Under the pieces are notes generated by a model. That model ran no database searches and was not told where the DNA came from. It saw only the letters and a list, made by a program, of their open reading frames with translations. From positions 1 to 24,767 of the forward strand of contig NZ_ALCA01000006.1 in the NCBI RefSeq assembly GCF_000278725.1: a stretch of 24,767 bases of DNA. The letters are read 5' to 3'. Both the position numbers and the translations under genes were made by a program. This stretch comes from Actinomyces sp. ICM47 (lineage in GTDB: Bacteria; Actinomycetota; Actinomycetes; Actinomycetales; Actinomycetaceae). Below are positions 1-6,940 of this stretch, piece by piece. Position 1 is the stretch's first letter. Every line of letters starts with the position of its first letter.

Positions 1-1050
1 TGGTGTCAATGGGTGGTAGCAATGAGTTGGTTGAATGCTTCTGTGGGGGTGCGGTAGCCGAGGGTGGCTCTGGGGCAGTTGTTCAGTTCGTAGGCGATGG
101 CGTCGAGGTAGGGCTGGTGGCTGGTGATGGGGGTTCCTTTGGGAAGGTAGCGGCGGATAAGTCGGTTGGTATTTTCGTTTGTTCCTCGCTCCCAGGGGCT
201 ATGGGGGTGAGCGAAGAACACCTCCACGCCGGTATCTTGGGTGAGGCGCTGGTGGCGGGCCATTTCCCGTCCTTGGTCCCATGTCAGTGTTCGCATCGCT
301 CCTTCGGGTAGGCCCTGGATGCGGCGGGTGAGCGCATCACAGACCTGGTCGGCCCTGCGTCCCAGTGGCAGGGCCACGATGATCAGGTAGCGGGTGGTGC
401 GCTCGACCAGGGTTGCGCACGCACTGGCCCCATCTTTGCCGATGATGAGGTCCCCCTCCCAGTTGCCAGGGATCATCCGGTCAGCAATGTCGGGGCGTTC
501 GTCAATTAATCGCATGCCGACAATGGGTGGTGTGCGCCCGCCTGCAGGGGGTTTCTTGCGCATCCACCGCCTGGAGGGCAGGCATACGCCGTGCTCGATC
601 AGCGTCTTCTTGGGGTGGGCGTAGATCCACGTGTAGATCGCCTCGTGGCTGATCGTGCGGCCCTGGGCGTGGGGAGAATTATCCATAGGAGCCACTGTGC
701 CACATGCCTCCACGCTCAGGCGTCCGCTGATCTGGCGGGGCGTGCGCCCCTGCGACAAATCAAAGATCACGCGGCGGCGGAGAATCTCATCGCGGTCCAG
801 GAGCCGCTTCTTAGGGCGGCGCCTGGCCACCTGCGCTGCTCTCCCGGCATCCTCGGCCTGGTACACGCCGCCAGGACCCCGATGGCGGGCGATTTCACGG
901 CACACCACCGAGGGGCTACGCCCAATCAAGTGGGCGATACGCGTCTGGGACAAGCCCGCCTCCAACCCCGCCATGATCGCCGCGCGATCCTCAACACTCA
1001 GCATCCGACGACACCCCATGATCAGCCTCCGAACAGCATCACCGCTACAC
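1..1050 (-). mobile_element. IS30-family insertion sequence, partial (outer end outside the window)
   Basis: The transposase stop lies only a few bases from the window edge, so one terminal repeat is outside or cut by the edge. The other end must fall between the transposase start (1019) and the first recognisable CRISPR repeat sequence (about 1060). I could not define a convincing inverted-repeat pair from the visible bases, so the boundary at 1050 is approximate. Confidence 0.45.
6..1019 (-). CDS. IS30-family transposase
   Basis: A 337-aa DDE transposase that would catalyse cut-and-paste or circle-mediated movement of its own element. The N-terminus carries a helix-turn-helix of IS30 type (LSQTRIAHLIGRSPSVVCREI, about residues 23-43). 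The catalytic core shows GNWEGDLIIGK (first Asp), TWDQGREMARH (second Asp) and SPWERGTNENTNRLIRRY, which supplies the Glu in the usual IS30 context. Length is normal for the family and no frameshift is seen, so it is probably functional. The ATG at 1019 is the first start; ATG six codons in is an alternative. It lies directly beside the leader-distal end of the CRISPR array and points away from it. Confidence 0.93.
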   Translation of the reverse strand: MGCRRMLSVEDRAAIMAGLEAGLSQTRIAHLIGRSPSVVCREIARHRGPGGVYQAEDAGRAAQVARRRPKKRLLDRDEILRRRVIFDLSQGRTPRQISGRLSVEACGTVAPMDNSPHAQGRTISHEAIYTWIYAHPKKTLIEHGVCLPSRRWMRKKPPAGGRTPPIVGMRLIDERPDIADRMIPGNWEGDLIIGKDGASACATLVERTTRYLIIVALPLGRRADQVCDALTRRIQGLPEGAMRTLTWDQGREMARHQRLTQDTGVEVFFAHPHSPWERGTNENTNRLIRRYLPKGTPITSHQPYLDAIAYELNNCPRATLGYRTPTEAFNQLIATTH

Positions 1051-1054
1051 GAAA

Positions 1055-1091
1055 ATTGCTTACACCCTATGACACTGCCGTGCTTTCTGAC
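1055..1091 (-). repeat. Degenerate leader-distal terminal CRISPR repeat
   Basis: The right half matches the repeat well (CCGTGCTTTCTGAC). The left half is only a rough match (CACCCTATG in place of CACCTTATG) and the expected GTCTTAAT end is lost. This is the usual fate of the oldest repeat. It could also mark the point where the neighbouring IS30 element cut into the array. Confidence 0.7.
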
Positions 1092-1595
1092 AGGAAACCA
1101 GCGATTCCGTGCACAGCGCGGCGATGACGTCTTAATGCACCTTATGGTGCTCGGTGCTTTCTGACCGTCTACGACAACATCACGGATAGCGCACAGCGCT
1201 GGAAGTCTTAATGCGCCTTTTGGCGCTCGGTGCTTTCTGACTTGGACAACTGGCTGGCCACGAGCGGCGGGCGGTGGGGACTTAATGCACCTTTTGGCGC
1301 TCGGTGCTTTCTGACCGAGTGCTCCTACTGCGACGGCTCCCGCGCCTGCGAGTCTTAATGCACCGTTTGGCGCTCGGTGCTTTCTGACGGTAACCCATCT
1401 CGTCGAGGGGTGTTAGTTTAATCGTCTTAATGCACCGTTTGGCGCTCGGTGCTTTCTAACCCTGTCGGACATTCATCTCTGCTACAAGTCTGGCAGGAGG
1501 TCTTAATGCACCTTATGGTGCTCGGTGCTTTCTGACCTACAGCCTCACCCCCTCCATGCTCGACTGGCTCCTGTCTTAATGCACCTTATGGCGCT

Positions 1596-1739
1596 GATCT
1601 TGGAGGGTTGTTGGAAAATGTCGCACTCAATTCGCCTTCCACTCCTTTAAGACTTGAAGCTGTGCCGTTGAGATGTCGCGCTTTTCGCCGTTCGTTGAAG
1701 TTTGAACTAAGGGAATTGCGTGCGAAATTTTTGGGTGCT
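1596..1739. mobile_element. MITE-like insertion splitting a CRISPR repeat
   Basis: The repeat starting at 1573 runs normally as far as ...CCTTATGGCGCT (1595). It resumes with GGTGCTCGGTGCTTTCTGA (about 1734-1752) after roughly 140 bp of unrelated sequence. The insert contains an imperfect inverted repeat, AAAATGTCGCACTCAATTC at 1615-1633 against the complement of 1713-1731, matching at 17 of 19 positions. It has no coding capacity. GGCGCT on the left and GGTGCT on the right may be a short, diverged target duplication. The arms are not flush with both ends of the insert, so it may instead be a scrap of a larger element. Confidence 0.6.
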
Positions 1740-4700
1740 CGGTGCTTTCTGATCCTCTCCTGGCATGGTCGAGCGCGTCGATTCACTGTCCTAATGCAGC
1801 TTATGGCGCGCGGTGCTTTCTGACCACATACGCAACCCTTTATTATTGAGGTTGCATCGAAGTCTTAATGCACCGTTTGGTGCTCGGTGCTTTCTAACCG
1901 AGGGCGGTAAGGCCACCATTGAAGATCTCGGCAGCGGTATGTCTTAATGCACCGTTTGGTGCTCGGTGCTTTCTAACGAAGATCAAGCTCGTGTGGGTTG
2001 CGTTCATTTCCCTCATGTCTTAATGCACCGTTTGGCGCTCGGTACTTTCTGACTTTAGGTGAACACGGTGGCGACTGGTTTTGGGAAGTCGCGGGTCTTA
2101 ATCCACCTTACGGCCCTCGATGCTTTCTAGTTGGAGATGTGGGAGCAGTACCGTAAGGGTTATGAAACTCCGTATTAATGCACCTTATGGCGCTCGCTGC
2201 TTTCTAATGCGCAGCGGAAAGAGCTTGAGCAGTTGGCCTGGCGACCCGGTCTTAATGCGCCATATGATGCCCGGTGCTTTCTAGCTGAACTGATTGAACT
2301 TTAGGAGGTTCACATGGCACTCATGGTCTTAATGCACCTTATTGTGCTCCTTACTTTCTAACTAAGAAGAAGGGGACCACGACCTGGCTTGTGGAGCGGT
2401 CTTAATGCGCCTTATGGCGTTCGGTGCTTTCTAACTGATGGAACTGACGACAACTGAGATAGGGGTACTGATGCGTCTTAATGCACCTTGTGGCGCTCGG
2501 TGCTTTCTGACTACGGGCGATATGGAGATTAACATTCTTCTTCGTAACATGTCTTAATGCACCTTTTGACGCTCGGTGCTTTCTGACCTACGGCTGACGG
2601 CGTGTGCAAGATCGCGTATGAGTCGACGTCTGAATGTGCCTTATATGCTCGGTCTTTTCCTACTGGTGGCATTGTCGATCTGCTCGATTCTAATCGAAAG
2701 TGTTAATGCACCTTTTGGCGCTCGGTGCTTTCTGACGAAAGCAAGAGGAAACGATCCCCTGGGAAGAGGAGTTGTCTTAATGCACCTTCTGGCGCTCGGT
2801 GCTTTCTGACGCTGGTGCGAACTTTCTCCTGCGCTCCACATGGGATGTGTCTTAATGCACCGTTTGGCGCTCGGTGCTTCCTGACGAAGGGCGGCGGCGA
2901 CGTCACCACGAAGGGTTCTCTTCGTCGTAATGCACCTTTTGGTGCTCGGTGCTTTCTGACACAAGGGTGACCTTGTGGAGGTGTCGTGCCGTACCACGTC
3001 TTAATGCACCTTTTGGCGCTCGGTGCTTTCTGACTGTCGAAGCCCATGCACGAGCATCGATGCGCAAAATCATGTCTTAATGCGCCTTTTGGCGCTCGGT
3101 GCTTTCTGACTCGCCATGGACACCACCCCTGCAGCGCTCATTGGAGGTCATAATGCACCTTTTGGCGCTCGGTGCTTTCTGACCGGCGGCGGGCGGCGTC
3201 CGGTCGGTGGTACGTGACATGGGATCTTAATAGACCTTTTGGCGCTCGATGCTTTCTGACTCGCAGCATGTATTTCGATGCTGGCCCTATGCTGTCGTCT
3301 TAATGCACCTTTTGGCACTTGGTGCTTTCTGACGAAAATATCGTCTATTGGAGGCTGCCTGAGAGCGGGGTCTTAATGCACCTTTTGGCGCTCGCTGCTT
3401 TCTGACCCGTTCAGATCGACCACATTATTCCGCTCAAGTACGCATGGTCTTAATGCACCTTTTGGCGCTAGGTGCTTTCTGACTGGCGAGAGGACAAGAC
3501 TGGTGAGCTGATCAACTCGTGTCTTAATGCACCTTTTTGTGCTCGGTGCTTTCTGACGTCCGCAGTACCACACGGCGCTGATACTCATATGGTTTTGTCT
3601 TAATGCACCTTTTGGCGCTCGGTGCTTTGTGACACTATCAAACCTAAGGTCCAGTCAGAGTTCGTCACCGGTCTTAATGCACCTTTTGGCGCTCAGTGCT
3701 TTCTGACCTGCTCAGCGGCGACGCTTCCGGCGGTCGTGGTCGCGGTCTTAATGCACCTTTTGGCGCTCGGTGCTTTCTGACCCGTCGAAAGCGTGGACTG
3801 GGAGCGCGAGTTCCCCATTTTGTCTCAATGCACCTTTTGGCGCTCGGTGCTTTCTGACGGCACTGTGACTTAATCGTACCGACATGTACGTTCACTGGTC
3901 TTAATGCACCTTTTGGCGCTCGGTGCTTTCTGACTGGCCCTCAGCCCGGAAGATAAGCTCAAGCGCATCCAAGTCTTAATGCACCTTTTGGCGCTCGGTG
4001 CTTTCTGACTCGGTTGTTCGCTGGGAGTCAAAATGGAAGAGATCTTTCGTGTCTTAATGCACCTTTTGGCGCTCGGTGCTTTCTGACCTCACTACGGCGT
4101 CCTAGGGATGAAATGGGGCGTCCGGTCTTAATGCACCTTTTGGCGCTCGGTGCTTTCTGACGGGATGCAATGCCACCTACCGAAGCGAGCCATAATGACC
4201 GGTCTTAATGCACCTTTTGGCGCTCGGTGCTTTCTGACTCCCCGGAGCAGGACCCCAAGTTCTCGTGCATGCTCAGTCTTAATGCACCTTTTGGTGCTTG
4301 GTGCTTTCTGACGTTGATGAAATGGGCAGGCAGTATGTGGGGTTCCATTTTGTGTCTCAATGTACCTTATGGTGCTCCGTGCTTTCTGACTCTTACGTGG
4401 CTCACCGATAACCCGCCGTTCACTATCGCATCGTCTTAATGTACCTTATGGCGCTTGGTGCTTTCTGACAGGGTCTGATCATCAACTCCAAGACGGTGAA
4501 GCCGTCTGAGTCTTAATGCACCGTTTGGCGCTCGGTGCTTTCTGACCCAACACTCTACTTTTCGGCGGACATGGCCCCGTTTACGGCGTCTTAATGCACC
4601 TTATGGCGCTCGGTGCTTTCTGACGTTCCCGGCGCCGGTCGTCACCCCCAGGTTGGGCCGGGTGTCTTAATGCACCTTATGGCGCTCGGTGCTTTCTGAC

Positions 4701-4775
4701 GAGTCCGGTCGCACGGTTACTGTTCCCGGTGGTTTCGCGTCTTAATGCACCTTATGGCGCTCGGTGCTTTCTGAC

Positions 4776-5028
4776 TGCCCGGCGTGTCGCACCCCCTGTG
4801 ACCAGGGAAAACGTCGTACCGGATCGCCAGTGGCCGAAAAAGCACCCCTCCGACCAACAAACACGAGGTCAGATTACCAGATTTTTCGTTGCAACTGCTC
4901 GCATCGCCGCGGAACGCCTGCGGGGCCGACGCCGTCCCGGAAATCGCAGCCATCGTCGGCGTGTCGCCCCTCCGCAACGCTTCACACTTGTAGAGTAACC
5001 GCAAGGGAGTTGAGTGGAAGGACAGACA
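4776..5028 (-). promoter_or_regulatory. CRISPR leader with possible extended -10 promoter
   Basis: This 253-nt non-coding stretch separates the best-conserved end of the array from the adaptation gene. On the minus strand it contains TGGTAATCT (complement of 4871-4879), an extended -10 of the form TG-N-TAATCT. It lies in a locally AT-rich patch about 95 nt upstream of the first repeat. No good -35 element is seen. Leader identity rests mainly on position and array polarity. Confidence 0.5.
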
Positions 5029-6663
5029 ATGACGACACCCGCCACGGCCTCGTCCCTGAGAGAAGCGACCAGCCCAGAAGCCCTCACTCGCGCCAGACGC
5101 CGACTCCTCACAGCACACCCCGACCCCACCAGCGCGAACACCCCAACGCCGGGAAGCCTCACCGACGAACACCTCCGCGTCCTCGCCGCCCACGACTGGG
5201 CGCCGCCACGGATCGCCGCTCTCGATGCGAACACGATCGCAACAGCGGACGCTATCACTCGGGCGCTCCTGGCTGAATCAGCGCGCGAAAGCCTCGAACG
5301 GCGACTCACCACAGAACGGCCCAACGGCACCTACGACGACACGCGCGCAGGACACGACGCATTCAGTAGAGGAGTCGTCGAGGACTACGACCACGGCAAC
5401 CACCACCTCGCGCGAGCCACTATCTGCCCGGCCGACCCAGGCCTCGTGACCCGCGCGGCACTCTCGGCACTAGGCCTGCCCGACACCGACGCGCCCATTA
5501 TCGACGAACTCGCCCGGGCCTCGGACCCCAACCCACTCGCGCGCCTCCTCGCCGACGCCGCTCTGCTCGATCTTGACAGGTACGCCACCGGGCGAGGACT
5601 GCGCTACTCGCGCGTCGGAACCACCCTCATGCTCGCGGCACCAAACGAACAACGCCTGGCCGACGCCATCGACACCGTCGCCGCCGCGGCCATCAATGCG
5701 GGCGCGCGCGTCACCGACCTCACGACCCAGTGTATTGACGATGAGAAAGCCCTCGCCAGCGTCGGCATCGACCCGTGGACCGCCAAGCCCAGCGACGAAC
5801 CCACAGGCCAAGCCGACCGCATCCTCTACGTCGGTCGCGATGGCGCGCGCGTTCATGTCAAAGCGGGCCGCGTTCTCGTCGACGCGCCCGGCTCGCTGCC
5901 CGCGACATCCCTGCCCAAAACAGCGTCGCGTATCGTCTTGTCCGGAAACGTCGGCCTGTCCGCGGGCGCGCGCTCGTGGGCGATGCGCAGTGGCGTCGAC
6001 GTCGTGTGCCTGTCGCGGCGAGGCTCCTACCAAGGCACCCTCATCGGTGCCAACGGGGAGCGCACGCTAGTCGGCTCCTCGCGCAAGTGGCCATCGTCGG
6101 TGACCATGAGCGGCGCGTCCGCCTGACCGCCAGCCTCATCGGCGCGAAAATCCGCGGTCAAATCCACGTCCTCACCCGCATCGCCCGACGCGACCGGGCC
6201 GTGCACGTCGCCGACACGACCGCGCACATGCACGCGTGGCGGCGCTCCCTCGCGGGCGCGCGCACCCTCGACGAGATCATGGGCATCGAAGGCGCGTGCT
6301 CCAACGCCTACTTCGACGCGCTCGCCGCGTGCGTGCCCGCCGACGTCACCTTCGACGGGCGCAGCCGACGCCCACCCCGCGACCTGCCCAACGCCGCCCT
6401 GTCCTACGGGTACGCGATCCTCCTGTCCGAATTCGTCGGCGCGCTGCATGCCGCTGGGCTCGAACCGTCACTCGGCATCGCGCACGCGCAAACTCCGGCC
6501 CGAACACGGCGTCGTCGAGGCCGAGGTCGGGGGAGTGTGGCTGGGCAGCGACGGCAAGAAAATCCTCGTCGACGCGTATGAGGCCGCCTGCCAGCGATCC
6601 GTCACCGGTGCGCTCCCCGGACACTCGGGGTCGTGGCGCAGACACATCGCCCACTCCGCGCAG
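5029..6663 (+). pseudogene. cas1: Decayed RT-like/Cas1 integrase fusion
   Basis: This is the remains of the spacer integrase. ATG 5029 is chosen over GTG 5014 because GGAAGGA sits about 6 nt upstream. Residues 1 to about 260 look like a reverse-transcriptase palm: NPLARLLADAALLDLDRY, then GRGLRYSRVGTTLMLAAP, where an RT has RYADD. The Asp pair is replaced by Thr-Thr, and the motif-A Asp also appears lost (ATICPADPG). Cas1 begins near RILYVGRDGARVHV and has the typical NVGLSAGARSWAMRSGVDVV and SRRGSYQGTL. Near 6075-6085 the frame slips by one base; the +3 frame then continues with AQVAIVGDHERRVRLTASLI, IEGACSNAYF (catalytic Glu) and GLEPSLGIAH (catalytic His). Straight after that His (about 6485-6493) the frame changes again, and the segment that should hold LALD-x-x-E with the metal-binding Asp residues is missing. 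The Cas1 C-terminus resumes at KLRPEHGVVEAEVGGVWL. Two frame changes plus loss of the D-x-x-D motif argue for a pseudogene. A sequencing error could explain the first shift but not the missing segment. Confidence 0.85.
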
Positions 6664-6936
6664 ATGCTGGCGCGCGCCATCGCCGACACCAAACGGCGCC
6701 TCCGCGTCGCCAAAACACTGGAATCCTGGGGCTACCGCATCCGAGAATCCGTATTCCAGCTCCGCCTCGACACAGCCACGCTGGCGCGCGTGCGTTCTCG
6801 GCTCACTGCCCTCATCTCCGACTCCGAAGACGTCATCCACATCTACCGCATTTGCTCATCCTGCGCCGACCGCGCCGACATACTCGGCGCGGCCATAGCG
6901 CTGGACGACGTGGGGTTGTGTCGGGGAGTGTGGTGA
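6664..6936 (+). pseudogene. cas2: Cas2 remnant fused to Cas1 C-terminus
   Basis: In the same frame as the Cas1 tail (ending HIAHSAQMLARAI) the sequence runs into IADTKRRLRVAKTLESWGYRI, then RESVFQLRLDTATLARVRSRL and DVIHIYRICSSCADR. These are the second and later strands and helices of Cas2, the Cas1 partner in spacer integration. The first beta strand, normally ending in YDI with the conserved Asp, is absent; Ala-Ile stands in its place. A stand-alone start is possible at ATG 6664 (90 aa), but no ribosome-binding site is evident. A deletion joining cas1 to cas2 is the simplest explanation. The gene ends 4 bp from the end of the convergent effector operon. Confidence 0.75.
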
Positions 6937-6940
6937 GGGC

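Larger units (their letters stand above)
1055..4775 (-). CRISPR. CRISPR array, 48 repeat copies, type III-D locus
   Basis: I counted 48 repeat copies of about 37 bp, separated by spacers of 34-42 nt. On the + strand the repeat reads GTCTTAAT, GCACC, an 11-nt loop (TTTTGGCGCTC in the commonest form), GGTGC, TTTCTGAC. The 5-bp dyad GCACC/GGTGC is flanked by exactly 8 nt on each side. Transcription is assigned to the minus strand for four reasons. The terminal 8 nt then read ATTAAGAC, which resembles known type III 5' tags. The cas genes and a likely leader adjoin the 4775 end. Repeats near 4775 are the best conserved, while those at 1055-2664 are eroded. Many spacers read as phage coding sequence in sense on the + strand. 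The repeat at 1573 is split by an insertion and the copy at 1055-1091 is degenerate. Loop variants (CCTTTTGG, CCTTATGG, CCGTTTGG) are mixed along the array. Confidence 0.97.

Noticed and set aside
2641..3895. Several open frames in the CRISPR region encoding repeated peptides such as RKHRAPKGAL or LNAPFGARCFLT
   Set aside because: These are translations of the CRISPR repeat in frame by chance, with spacer sequence between; they have no start signals or family features.
1055..4775. Array transcription on the + strand with an 8-nt TTTCTGAC tag
   Set aside because: The eroded repeats would then lie at the leader end, beside an IS element, and crRNAs would match rather than pair with the recognised phage coding strands.
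4764..5330. Open frames on both strands across the leader and start of the adaptation gene
   Set aside because: They begin inside the last CRISPR repeat or run opposite the RT-like/Cas1 region and show only Arg/Pro/Ser-rich shadow composition.
6060..6130. Programmed ribosomal frameshifting in the Cas1 gene
   Set aside because: There is no slippery heptamer or downstream structure at 6075-6085, and a second lesion removes catalytic residues, so decay is the better explanation.
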